From Actinospineispora acaciae DSM 45401 (GTDB lineage: Bacteria > Actinomycetota > Actinomycetes > Mycobacteriales > Pseudonocardiaceae): a stretch of 64,000 nucleotides of DNA. The stretch is taken from positions 265,000-328,999 of the forward strand of contig NZ_JIAI01000010.1 of NCBI RefSeq assembly GCF_000620785.1, in the 5' to 3' direction. Each line of letters opens with the position of its first letter. Positions within the stretch are counted from its first letter, which is position 1. Of the stretch, positions 1-7,906 are shown piece by piece. The notes under the pieces are model-generated. The model saw only the letters and a program-made list of their open reading frames with translations, was not told the DNA's origin and did no database searches. The position numbers and the translations under genes are program-made.

Positions 1-1420
1 CGGAGTCGACCAGGGTGCGGACGATCTGCAGACCCAGGCCGTGCGAGCGTTCCAGCGAGAAGCCCTTGGGCAGGCCGCGCCCGTCGTCGGTGACCACGAC
101 GTCCAGCCAGCCGGCGGACCGGCGCACCGAGATCACCACCTCGCCGCGCGCGCCCGGCGCGTAGGCGTGCGACAGCGCGTTGTTCACCAGCTCGGTGAGC
201 ACCATGACCAGCGGGGTGGCGAGCGTGCTGGCCACCACGCCGAAGCTGCCCTCCCGGCGCAGCGACACCCGGGACTCGGCGATCGCCACGTCGGCCATCA
301 TCGGGATGACCTTGTCCACCACCTCGTCGAGGTCCAACCGCTCGTCGACGGACATGGACAGCGTCTCGTGCACCAGCGCGATCGAGGTCACCCGGCGCAT
401 CGACTCGTTGAGCGCCTTGCGGGCCTCGTTGTTCGGGGTGCGGCGGGCCTGCAGCCGCAGCAGCGCGGCCACCGTCTGCAGGTTGTTCTTGACCCGGTGG
501 TGGATCTCCCGGATGGTGGCGTCCTTGGTGATCAGCGCGCGGTCCCGGCGCTTGACCTCGGTCACGTCGCGGACCAGCACCAACGCCCCGGCCGGCGCGC
601 CCCGGGGCCGCAGCGGCAGCGCGCGCAGCAGCATCGCCGCGCCGCCGGCCTCCAACTCCATCCGCAGCGACGGCTTGCCGTCCAGCGCGCCCCGGATCCG
701 CTTGACCACCTCGCTGGAGTCGAACGGGTCCTGGACGAGCGGGCGGGTCACGTTGCTGAGCACCGCGCCGACCAGGTCGGAGGCGTGGCCCATCCGGTGG
801 TACGCGGACAGCGCGTTCGGGCTGGCGAACACCACCCGCCCGCCGGTGTCCAGCCGGATCAGCCCGTCGCCGACCCTCGGGTTGGTCTGGGTGTCCACCA
901 TCGCGTCCGCGCTCGGGAACGTGCCGTCCGCGACCATCTGGCACAGGTCGGCCGCGCCGCCGAGGTAGGCGATCTCCAACGGGCTCGGGACCCTGGCCAC
1001 CGCGAGGTTCGTGTCGCGCGACAGCACCGCGAGCACCACGTTGTCGCGGCACACCGGGATCGTCTCGCGGCGCACCGGCACGCCGTGGTGCCAGCGCGGG
1101 TCCTCCTCGCGGCACAGGCGCTGGTCGGCGAGGGCGCGGCGCAGCGGCGAGTGCTCGGGCTCGGTGACGATCGTGCCCACCGAGTCCTCCGGGTGCGCGG
1201 TGGGCGCGGTGGTCGGCCTGGCCTGCGCCACGCACAGGAACCGCCCGGGCTCACCGCCCTTCCCGTCGTCGCCGGCGACCGGCAGCGGGATCCAGAGCAT
1301 GAAGTCCGCGAACGAGAGGTCCGCCAGGAGCTGCCACTCGGCGACGACGCGCTGCAGGTGGTCGACGGACTGTCCCGAGAGCCGGGTGTGCTCGGCGACC
1401 AGTTCGGTCAACGTTGACAG
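1..1420 (-). CDS. pdtaS: Sensor histidine kinase PdtaS (partial, C-terminus beyond window)
   Basis: The minus-strand reading frame gives a cytosolic two-component kinase like mycobacterial PdtaS, which phosphorylates an ANTAR-type RNA-binding regulator. In order it shows a GAF region (LLADLSFADFMLW near the start), a PAS region (NALSAYHRMGHASDL), a HisKA_2 phosphoacceptor motif (EIHHRVKNNLQTVAALL) and the start of the HATPase domain (ELVNNALSHAY). It then runs off the window. A TAG stop precedes the frame. The first plausible initiator by homology and spacing is a CTG (giving xSTLTELV, with GGAACGGAG 7 nt upstream); a TTG lies 9 nt further in. Family identity is clear; the exact start is inferred. 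Confidence 0.93.
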   Translation of the reverse strand, partial: MSTLTELVAEHTRLSGQSVDHLQRVVAEWQLLADLSFADFMLWIPLPVAGDDGKGGEPGRFLCVAQARPTTAPTAHPEDSVGTIVTEPEHSPLRRALADQRLCREEDPRWHHGVPVRRETIPVCRDNVVLAVLSRDTNLAVARVPSPLEIAYLGGAADLCQMVADGTFPSADAMVDTQTNPRVGDGLIRLDTGGRVVFASPNALSAYHRMGHASDLVGAVLSNVTRPLVQDPFDSSEVVKRIRGALDGKPSLRMELEAGGAAMLLRALPLRPRGAPAGALVLVRDVTEVKRRDRALITKDATIREIHHRVKNNLQTVAALLRLQARRTPNNEARKALNESMRRVTSIALVHETLSMSVDERLDLDEVVDKVIPMMADVAIAESRVSLRREGSFGVVASTLATPLVMVLTELVNNALSHAYAPGARGEVVISVRRSAGWLDVVVTDDGRGLPKGFSLERSHGLGLQIVRTLVDS

Positions 1421-1447
1421 ACGTGCACTCCGTTCCTACCCGCCCGC

Positions 1448-1486
1448 GAGTCGGGGATTCCGTCAGGGTGAGTCGCGGATTCCGTC
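1448..1486. repeat. 22-bp-period dimer repeat, copy 1
   Basis: Two tandem near-copies of GAGTCGSGGATTCCGTC lie in the gap between pdtaS and the biotinyl carrier gene. The same dimer recurs near 33.9 kb and 57.0 kb. No coding function is apparent. Confidence 0.7.
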
Positions 1487-1600
1487 CGGTGGCGGTGTCG
1501 TCCCGCTCACCCTTGCGCGAGCTGTTGTCGCAGCTCAGCCAGCCTACCTCGGGTATGCCCCGAGCCGGCCTGTTGGGAGGCCCACAGTCCCTCGGTGCGC

Positions 1601-1816
1601 CTAGTCGACGACGGCGATCAGGTCGCCGCTCTGCACCACGTCGCCCTCGGACACCTCGATCTTGGTCACCGTGCCGGGGACCTCGGTGATCACCGGGATC
1701 TCCATCTTCATCGACTCCAGGATGACGAGCGTGTCGCCATCCGTGACCCGAGCCCCCGGGGCTACCACCACGCTCATCACGTTGGCCACCATCTCGGCCC
1801 GGATCTCCTCGGCCAC
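1601..1816 (-). CDS. Biotin/lipoyl-binding carrier protein (TB7.3-like)
   Basis: This is a 71-residue stand-alone biotinyl domain. The biotinylation motif ESMKMEIP puts the acceptor lysine at residue 37, and the rest is the flattened beta-barrel pattern of such domains. It matches the length and sequence of the single-domain carrier found next to the sigH/rshA region in mycobacteria. The GTG start was chosen because GGAGGGG sits about 4 nt upstream and the length then equals the family; the upstream in-frame ATG would add a non-conserved leader. No carboxylase subunit lies nearby, so the acyl substrate cannot be told. Confidence 0.9.
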   Translation of the reverse strand: MAEEIRAEMVANVMSVVVAPGARVTDGDTLVILESMKMEIPVITEVPGTVTKIEVSEGDVVQSGDLIAVVD

Positions 1817-1940
1817 GCCACCCCTCCGGCTCACTCGGCCACCCGCTGTCGGACGACATCCAACCACGCATGACAGACTCGACTAACGACGAACCACCGG
1901 TCCGTTACATGATGTCCGACCAGGAGAGCGAGGCGAGACG

Positions 1941-2015
1941 ATGTCCCGGCGTGCCCGCAAGCGGCGCTCCCGCAAGAGCAACGGCGCGAACCACGGCAAG
2001 CGCCCCAACGCCTGA
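1941..2015 (+). CDS. 50S ribosomal protein bL37
   Basis: A 24-codon gene encodes a strongly basic peptide starting MSRRARKRRSRK and ending ANHGKRPNA. This pattern is that of bL37, the small actinobacterial large-subunit protein first seen in mycobacterial ribosome structures. It is too short for most ORF callers. Purine-rich AGGAGAGCGAGGCGAG lies just upstream. It is divergent from the biotinyl carrier gene and convergent with rsrA. Identification rests on the length and the C-terminal motif. Confidence 0.8.
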   Translation: MSRRARKRRSRKSNGANHGKRPNA

Positions 2016-2079
2016 GCCCGAGCCGACCGCGCCGCACGCAGCGCGACGTACCGAAGCTGTGTGCGGTGCGGGTTGGCGG

Positions 2080-2418
2080 TCAGCGGGAGCGGCGCTCGAC
2101 GTGGGCGCCGCGGACCTCGACGGTCACCTGGGTCTGCTCGACCGTGATCGCGGACTTGACCTGGGAGAGCACGGCGGCGCGGATCTGCTCGCGCAACCTG
2201 TCACGCAGCTCGTTCGGCGCGTGCTCGCCGCCGCACTTGCGGGCGAGCAGCTGCTTGAGCTTCTCCTCGATCCCGTACGCGGCCAGGCACGGGTTGCACT
2301 CGTCGAGGTGGCGGCGGAGCAGCTCCCAGCGTCCCTGGTCGCATTCCTGGTCCAGGAACAGCCAGACCTCCGCGAGCACCTCGTTGCAATGTGTCTCGTG
2401 CTCTTCCCCGCAGCTCAC
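2080..2418 (-). CDS. rsrA: Zinc-binding anti-sigma factor RsrA/RshA
   Basis: This 112-residue ZAS-family anti-sigma factor holds SigR/SigH inactive in reducing conditions and releases it on thiol oxidation. Zinc and redox ligands are visible as C11, H37, C41 and C44 (motif HLDECNPC), the same positions as in Streptomyces RsrA; C3 and C62 are extra cysteines. The gene overlaps the sigma-factor stop codon by 4 nt, so the two are translationally coupled. No membrane segment is present, so it acts in the cytosol. Confidence 0.95.
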   Translation of the reverse strand: MSCGEEHETHCNEVLAEVWLFLDQECDQGRWELLRRHLDECNPCLAAYGIEEKLKQLLARKCGGEHAPNELRDRLREQIRAAVLSQVKSAITVEQTQVTVEVRGAHVERRSR

Positions 2419-3185
2419 CGTGCCACCTCCTGGCCGCGCAGGAACCCACGGTCGCGCGCCGTGTCGGTCAGCAGGTCACGCAGCTGGCGGCGGCCGCGAT
2501 GCAGCCGCGACATCACCGTGCCGATCGGTGTGCCCATGATGTCAGCGATCTCCTTGTACGCGAAACCCTCGACATCGGCCAGGTAGACGGCCATCCGGAA
2601 GTCCTCCGGCAGCTCCTGCAGCGCCTCTTTCACGTCGCTGTCGGGGAGCCGGTCCAGCGCCTCCACCTCCGCCGAGCGCAGCCCGGTCGAGGAGTGTTCG
2701 CCGGCCTGCGCGAGCTGCCAGTCGGTGATCTCCTCGGTCGGGTGCTGGGACGGCTGGCGTTGCCGCTTGCGGTAGCCGTTGATGTACGTGTTGGTCAGGA
2801 TGCGGTAGAGCCAGGCCCGTAGGTTAGTTCCGGCGCGGAAGGAACCGAACGCGGCGTACGCCTTGAGGTACGTCTCCTGGACGAGGTCCTCGGCGTCGGC
2901 CGGGTTGCGGGTCATCCGCAGCGCGGCACCGTAGAGCTGGTCCAGCAGCGGCATGGCGTCGCGCTCGAACCGCTCGGCCAGGTGCTCGGCGGACTCGGTA
3001 TCGGTCCCGGTCTCGTCGGCGGCCGCCTCGGACTCGGCCGGCCGGCCGTTCTCCGGGGTGGTCGAGGGTTCGGGGATGTCCGTTTCGCGCTCGGCGAACT
3101 CGGCGTCGGTCGGTTCCGATCCGACGCCTGTCGTGACGGACTGGTCGGCCGCCGGAACCTCGGCAGGCTCGCCCTGTACTGGCAC
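2415..3185 (-). CDS. sigR: ECF RNA polymerase sigma factor SigR/SigH
   Basis: This group of ECF sigma factors drives the thiol-oxidative stress regulon. Region 2 (PLLDQLYGAALRMTRNPADA, then DLVQETYLKAY) and region 4 (GFAYKEIADIMGTPIGTVMS) are very close to M. tuberculosis SigH. With the GTG start the protein is 256 residues, because an acidic, Pro/Glu-rich stretch of about 60 residues precedes region 2. That start has GGAGG 7 nt upstream. Two in-frame ATGs lie further upstream (3239 and 3251). The extension resembles the longer unstable isoform known for Streptomyces SigR. Its partner RsrA follows with a 4-nt overlap. Confidence 0.93.
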   Translation of the reverse strand: MPVQGEPAEVPAADQSVTTGVGSEPTDAEFAERETDIPEPSTTPENGRPAESEAAADETGTDTESAEHLAERFERDAMPLLDQLYGAALRMTRNPADAEDLVQETYLKAYAAFGSFRAGTNLRAWLYRILTNTYINGYRKRQRQPSQHPTEEITDWQLAQAGEHSSTGLRSAEVEALDRLPDSDVKEALQELPEDFRMAVYLADVEGFAYKEIADIMGTPIGTVMSRLHRGRRQLRDLLTDTARDRGFLRGQEVAR

Positions 3186-3449
3186 CAAGCTCCCTCCGCG
3201 CCGCTTCGGCGGCGACCCCAGCTTCCCCGCCGCCGGCATGGCGACGTCCATATGAATCCGGGCTGAGGATACGCCCCGCCGTCCAGCCGGTTTGGCTGGC
3301 GCGACGGCCGGAACGGGTGCTTCGAGCTCAGGCAACAGGTCTCCCGTCGCATCGGTTATCACGGCGTGTGGCACGTGGGCTGGAACGCACGGATCGGGTG
3401 CGGCATTCCCGGCCGGTGCCCTCGGGCGGTGGCCGTAGGCTCGGCGGCT

Positions 3450-3929
3450 ATGGCGGCCAAGACCCCGGCGACCGCGCTGTTGGACGCGCGCAAGGTTCGG
3501 TATCGACTGCACAGTTATCGGCACCGGCCCGGGGCGGCGTTCGGGCTGGAGGCCGTGGAGTCGCTCGGGCTGGACCCGTCGCGGGTGTTCAAAACGCTGG
3601 TCGCGGACGTGGACGGCACCCTGACAGTGGGCGTGCTGCCGGTGACTGGGTCGCTGGACCTGAAGGCGCTGGCGTCCGCGGTCGGCGGCAAGCGCGCGCG
3701 GATGGCGGAGGTCCGCGACGCCGAGCGGGCGACCGGGTACGTGGCCGGCGGGATCTCGCCGCTGGGCCAGAAGCGTCGGCTGCCGGTGGTGCTGGACGAG
3801 AGCGCCCGCGGTTTCGAGACGGTCTTCTGCAGCGGTGGGCGGCGCGGGCTGGAGGTCGAGCTGGCCCCGGACGACCTGGCCGCGCTCACCGCCGCCACCG
3901 TGGCCACAATCACTGCGCGCCAGCCGTAG
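3450..3929 (+). CDS. ybaK: YbaK-type aminoacyl-tRNA deacylase (Cys-tRNA(Pro))
   Basis: A 159-residue YbaK/ProX-family editing protein that hydrolyses mischarged Cys-tRNA(Pro). It starts MAAKTPATALLDARKV and contains the family's FKTLV, GVLPV, LDLKALA and GYVAGGISPLGQKR segments, the last holding the conserved GGISP loop of the active site. Length is normal for the family. It is transcribed away from sigR across a 264-nt gap in which I see no other gene. Confidence 0.9.
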   Translation: MAAKTPATALLDARKVRYRLHSYRHRPGAAFGLEAVESLGLDPSRVFKTLVADVDGTLTVGVLPVTGSLDLKALASAVGGKRARMAEVRDAERATGYVAGGISPLGQKRRLPVVLDESARGFETVFCSGGRRGLEVELAPDDLAALTAATVATITARQP

Positions 3930-4667
3930 TTTCGAGCGCACCGGCACCGGCGGGAGTGTGGCCGCCGTCGAGCCTGGCCGGTTGGAGCTCGGGCCGATCG
4001 GCGTCGGGTGTGATTCGCGTCGCATCGGCGGGCCGGACGCACGGATGATGCGGCTCACGTCTCAGCGAATTTGGCTTCACCCGTTCCGACCAACGCCCCG
4101 GCGTCCGAATGCTGGCGGTATTGCTGGTGCCTCTGTGCTCGACGTGACGCGTCTGGCTGTTGGCGCGGGGCTGTAGCGGTGGTGCGCCCGCTGGGGTTGC
4201 GGCGGTCGGGACCGGGCTGCCGAGGAGTTACGGGTGAGCGAGCGGTGAGGCGGGCGGCGCTGTCCGGTGTTGGTCGCGCCGCCCGTGGGGTACTGCTCGT
4301 GTCGCCGGTCGAACGCCGGTCGGACGCCGTGCCGAGGCGCCGGCCGGGCACCGCGCCGAGTCGTCGGGCGGGCACCGCGCCAGGGCGCCGCTCGGATGCC
4401 GTGCCGGGTCACCTGTCGGGCCGCACACCTGGAACCGGCCGTGCCGCCGGGCCGGCGCCAGAAGCGCGCGGGCGGTGGCGTCCGTGTGAGTGGCGGAGGC
4501 GTTATGGACTAGCTGTCGATCTTCATCCGTTAGAGGGTTGTGCGAGGATTGCGTGACGCTGCGTAGGGGGCGGTTCTTGAACCGCGCGGCCAAAAGGGCA
4601 AGATATAACGCGCGATGGGGGACGGAGCGACGGACTCGCTCGGAAACGAAGAGCTTAAGGTGGCGCC
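3930..4667. other. Gene-free stretch
   Basis: No reading frame here has recognisable homology or convincing codon bias; the long frames on both strands are Arg/Ala/Pro-rich by composition. The stretch contains a 24-bp minisatellite (separate entry) and becomes AT-richer near 4510-4660 (for example AAGATATAACG), which probably holds the promoter of the next gene. Confidence 0.6.
4317..4412. repeat. 24-bp tandem repeat, four units
   Basis: Four contiguous 24-bp units with consensus CGGYCGGRCRCCGYGCCGRG followed by KCGY. As 24 is a multiple of three, both strands read as eight-residue peptide repeats (RRxxxAPx on plus), but no flanking gene supports translation. Confidence 0.75.
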
Positions 4668-5192
4668 ATGGGTTCCAACGGGTCGATGCAGAACGTGGGG
4701 TGGCCGAACTCGGTCTCCCCTGGCATCGGCGCCTTTCGGATCGACGTTCCGTCCGACTGGTCGGCCATCGAACCGGCCGGCGGCCTGATCGCGTTCCTCG
4801 CCCCACCGAGGGACGACTTCCGGGTCAACCTCGTCGTGTTCGGCGAGCGCGTGCCCTCGGACAAGGAGCTCGGTGAGCTGGCCGAGGAGGCCCTGCTCGG
4901 CGCCGGCGCCACGAACATCGTGCCGATCGGTGAGGACGGCGCGGAGAGCGAGGAGCAACTGCCGAGCGCGGCCCGGCAGACCGACCTGCAGCTGGAGGGC
5001 CGTTGGGTCCGCCAGATCGCGGTGACCACCGAGGGGCCGGATCGCTCGCCCACCGGGGTGCGCAGCGTCTACGCCCTGGTCGGCAGCTGCCTGACCGACC
5101 GTGCCGAGGTCGACGCCCAGGTCCTCACGGAGATGATCTCGTCATTCACCGTGACCGCCGAGCAGCCGGTGGCGGCGCAGCAGGTGCCCTAG
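4668..5192 (+). CDS. Conserved hypothetical protein
   Basis: This 174-residue protein has no signal peptide or membrane segment. The N-terminal part (GIGAFRIDVPSDW, then LIAFLAPPRDDFRVNLVVFG) and the C-terminal ISSFTV look like the small alpha/beta fold of LpqN/PsbP/DcrB-type proteins. That resemblance is weak and by eye. AAGGTGG precedes the ATG. It is convergent with the rpf gene; a short inverted repeat lies between their stops. No function is assigned. Confidence 0.7.
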   Translation: MGSNGSMQNVGWPNSVSPGIGAFRIDVPSDWSAIEPAGGLIAFLAPPRDDFRVNLVVFGERVPSDKELGELAEEALLGAGATNIVPIGEDGAESEEQLPSAARQTDLQLEGRWVRQIAVTTEGPDRSPTGVRSVYALVGSCLTDRAEVDAQVLTEMISSFTVTAEQPVAAQQVP

Positions 5193-5194
5193 CC

Positions 5195-5215
5195 GCCACC
5201 CCCGTGGTGGGTGGC
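5195..5215. terminator. Short hairpin between convergent genes
   Basis: GCCACCC and GGGTGGC can pair across a 7-nt loop just after the upstream stop codon. There is no T-run, so termination is only inferred from its position between two converging genes. Confidence 0.4.
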
Positions 5216-5239
5216 CGTGTGGTGGGTGGCCGGGTCGGC

Positions 5240-6049
5240 CTATGTGTTCAGTTCTTGGCCCGGCCTGATCAGGTTCGGGCTCGACAGCTTGTCGCGGTTC
5301 TTCTGGTAGAGCTCGTTCCAGCCTCCCTTGATGTGGTGTTCGGCGGCCAGCGAGGAGAGCGTGTCGCCGGCCTTGACGCGGATCTTGCCGTGCGGCGCGG
5401 GCCCGCCGGTGTCCTTGCCCGCATCGGGTGCCGGCGGCATGGACGGGGCCGTGTTCGGTTGTGACTTCGGCTGTGACCCCGGCTCGGACCTCGGCGGGGG
5501 CTTCGGCTCGGCCTTGGGGGCGGTGGCCTTGCCGCGCCCGGTCGCGCCGGCCTTGCGGGCGCACACCGGCCAGGCTCCCCAGCCCTGCCCGGCCTGGACG
5601 TTCTCGGCGATCTCGATCTGTTGCTCCCTGGTGGCCCGGTGCGCCCGGTCCGCGTACTTCGTGCCGCCGTACGCGCGCCAGGTGGACGGCTTGAACTGCA
5701 GGCCGCCGTCGTAGCCGTTGCCGGTGCTGATGTTCCACCGGCCGCCGCTCTCGCACTTGGCGATCTTGTCCCACACCGAGTCCGGGATCGCCTCGGCAGG
5801 GACGGTGGTGACGGCTCGCGCGGGCGCGACCGAGGGCGCGGGGGCAGCGACCGAGAACGCAGGATCGGCCACCGAGGGCGCGGCGGTGGCCGCCCAGGGC
5901 GCGGGGGTGGCCGCCGAGGCGGTTGCGCCGCCGAACAGCGCGACGCCGAGCCACAGCGGCGCCGCGCCGCCCGCCACGCCCAGGCACCAACACAGCACGG
6001 ACGCCAGCCGGCCCAGGCACCGCACGCGGGCAGGGACAGGTGATCTCAT
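5240..6049 (-). CDS. Resuscitation-promoting factor with LysM domain
   Basis: A 269-residue secreted muralytic enzyme. After a hydrophobic leader (VLCWCLGVAGGAAPLWLGVA) and an Ala/Pro linker comes the Rpf transglycosylase-like domain (WDKIAKCESGGRWNISTGNG, catalytic Glu in KCESGG; GLQF, GWGAWPVC). A Pro/Lys-rich linker and a C-terminal LysM peptidoglycan-binding domain (VKAGDTLSSLA, LIRPGQEL) follow. Such proteins cut peptidoglycan and help dormant cells resume growth. The ATG start has GGAG 8 nt upstream; a GTG 27 nt earlier lacks a clear site. Confidence 0.92.
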   Translation of the reverse strand: MRSPVPARVRCLGRLASVLCWCLGVAGGAAPLWLGVALFGGATASAATPAPWAATAAPSVADPAFSVAAPAPSVAPARAVTTVPAEAIPDSVWDKIAKCESGGRWNISTGNGYDGGLQFKPSTWRAYGGTKYADRAHRATREQQIEIAENVQAGQGWGAWPVCARKAGATGRGKATAPKAEPKPPPRSEPGSQPKSQPNTAPSMPPAPDAGKDTGGPAPHGKIRVKAGDTLSSLAAEHHIKGGWNELYQKNRDKLSSPNLIRPGQELNT

Positions 6050-6309
6050 CGGATCGGCTCCAGTGAAGGGCCGCACGCGGGACGGGTGAGAGGAGGCTCA
6101 GAGATGCGAAGAGAGCCCGTCGCGCACGGGGCGGCCGAAGAAGACGGGCGGTCGTGACGAGCGTGGGTCACGCCGGGCCGTGAGCTGCTCCGAGCGGCCC
6201 CTCGCGAGAGAGTTTGGCAACGGACCGGTCCGAGCTGCGATCGACGCTAGCACCCGAGGCCGGCGCCGTGGGCGGAAAACGAGAATCTGTCCACAGCCGC
6301 GGCGGGGGG

Positions 6310-6921
6310 TCAGGCGATGGGGCGGAGCACCCGCTCGAGCCACTCGCCGACCGCCCGGGACAGCCCGTCGAGGTCGGACTTGAGCGAATGGTCACCCGGG
6401 AGGAGCACGACGTCGCGGTGCGGCGCGGGCTCGGGGCGGCCGAACGGGTCACGCTCGCCCTGGACGACAAGTACCGGGACGTCCACGCCGGACAGCTCGC
6501 CCGTCCTGTCCTTCTCCGGGCGCGCGGGCGGATGCACCGGGAAGGCCAGGCACAACACGGCGGTCGCGCCGCCGTCCTCCGCCGTCCGACAGGCCACCCG
6601 GGCGCCGGACGACCGGCCGCCGAACACCAGCGGCAATCCCTCCAGCACCCCGCTACCGAGGTGTTCGACGACGGCCAGCCAGGCGGCGTCGAGCTGGTTC
6701 GCCGGGGCGGGTGCACGGCGGCCGGCGACCCGGTACGGCTGTTCGACCAGCGCGACGTGCACGCCGACCCGGTGCGCGGACTGGGCGGCGGCCACCAGGT
6801 CGGGAGCGCCCACGCCGCCCCCGGCGCCGTGCCCGAGCAGCAGCCCCGCCCGCCCTTCCGGGGCGCAGTGCAGCGCCACCCGGGCCGGCCCGTGCGGGGT
6901 GTCCACCTCGTGTGTCGTCAT
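6310..6921 (-). CDS. Alpha/beta hydrolase (TEX30/KANL3-like family)
   Basis: This 203-residue protein has the small alpha/beta-hydrolase pattern of dienelactone-hydrolase-like proteins: GHGAGGG oxyanion segment, nucleophile elbow GGRSSGAR, acid residue in VQGERDPFG and histidine in GDHSL. The substrate cannot be read from the sequence. It lies in tandem downstream of the SRAP gene, with a 66-nt gap that contains a TGTGGATAA sequence. Confidence 0.85.
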   Translation of the reverse strand: MTTHEVDTPHGPARVALHCAPEGRAGLLLGHGAGGGVGAPDLVAAAQSAHRVGVHVALVEQPYRVAGRRAPAPANQLDAAWLAVVEHLGSGVLEGLPLVFGGRSSGARVACRTAEDGGATAVLCLAFPVHPPARPEKDRTGELSGVDVPVLVVQGERDPFGRPEPAPHRDVVLLPGDHSLKSDLDGLSRAVGEWLERVLRPIA

Positions 6922-6987
6922 GCCGCGCCGCTTCCGCTGTGGATAAACGGGACGGGCTCGGCGCGCGGGCGCGGTACGGTCATGGGG

Positions 6988-7764
6988 TCACAGGTCCAGG
7001 GCGAGCGTCTGGCGGTGCTCGTCGGGGGCCGTGACCGGGTCGACGCGTTCGACCAGCTCGGGGCCCTCGTTGCGGACGTTGTTCACCAGCGCGGACACCG
7101 TGCGCAGCTCGAGGCCGGCGACCAGCTCCGCGCTCGGCGGCCTGAGCAGTTCGCTGACCTGGTCGGCGTCCGGGTCCAGCCAGGCGGCCCAGTCGTCGGG
7201 GGCGATCAGCAACGGCATCCGGTCGTGGATGTCCCGCATCGGGCCGACGGCGTCGGTGGTCACCACAGCGGTGGTGATCAGCGGCTCGTCCTCGCCACCG
7301 TCGGGGGCGCGCCAGAACTCCCACACGCCGGCCATCGCCAGCGACGCACCGTCGGCGCCGGTGATGAAGTAGGGCTGTTTGGTACGGCCGTCACGGCGCC
7401 ACTCGTACCAGCCGTCCGCCGGGAGCAGACAGCGCCGCCGGGCCAGCGCCTTGCGGAACGCCGGCTTGTCCGCCGCCGTCTCGGCCCGTGCGTTGATCAT
7501 GCGGGAGCCCACTGACGGGTCCTTCGCCCAGGACGGCACCAGGCCCCAGCGCATCACCCGCACGCTGCGCTCGGTGCGGCCGGTGTCCGCGGTGCCGTCC
7601 TCGTCACGCGGGTGCCGCTGCACCACCGCCAGCACCGGCTTGGTGGGCGCCACGTTGTAGTCCGCGCCCGGGGCGGCCAGCGCGCTGCGAGCCGTGGCGT
7701 CCACCGCGTGGAACTCCGTCGCGATGTCCGCCGCCGACTTGGTCGAGGCATACCGGCCGCACAT
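6988..7764 (-). CDS. SRAP-family DNA-protein crosslink protein (YedK/HMCES-like)
   Basis: This 258-residue SRAP protein shields abasic sites in single-stranded DNA by forming a covalent thiazolidine link. Cys2 (MCGRYAS) becomes the reactive N-terminus after Met removal. The YNVAPTKPV segment, the glutamate in GWYEW and the histidine in HDRMPLLI complete the active site. Start and length agree with the family. It is divergent from aroA across 142 nt. Confidence 0.93.
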   Translation of the reverse strand: MCGRYASTKSAADIATEFHAVDATARSALAAPGADYNVAPTKPVLAVVQRHPRDEDGTADTGRTERSVRVMRWGLVPSWAKDPSVGSRMINARAETAADKPAFRKALARRRCLLPADGWYEWRRDGRTKQPYFITGADGASLAMAGVWEFWRAPDGGEDEPLITTAVVTTDAVGPMRDIHDRMPLLIAPDDWAAWLDPDADQVSELLRPPSAELVAGLELRTVSALVNNVRNEGPELVERVDPVTAPDEHRQTLALDL

Positions 7765-7906
7765 GCTCGCGATGTTCCCACATCACAGCCGGTCAATCAC
7801 CGCTCGCACATCCCACCGGGTTACCGGGGTGCCCTGTTCGTTCCGATTGTGGATAACTCGGCCCCCTCGGCTGGACGGCCGCCCCGAATACGGAATCATT
7901 GGCCAG

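Noticed and set aside
41..1417. 458-codon plus-strand frame
   Set aside because: It is antisense to pdtaS, whose kinase motifs are clear on the minus strand.
4071..4806. Overlapping frames in the gap after ybaK
   Set aside because: Arg/Ala/Pro-rich, no homology, no ribosome-binding sites; partly built from the 24-bp minisatellite.
6050..6309. ydaO-type c-di-AMP riboswitch upstream of the rpf gene
   Set aside because: Actinobacterial rpf genes often have one, but the GGGGGACCCA and GTCAGCTAACC elements are not found here; only a GTGACCCAC stretch is vaguely similar.
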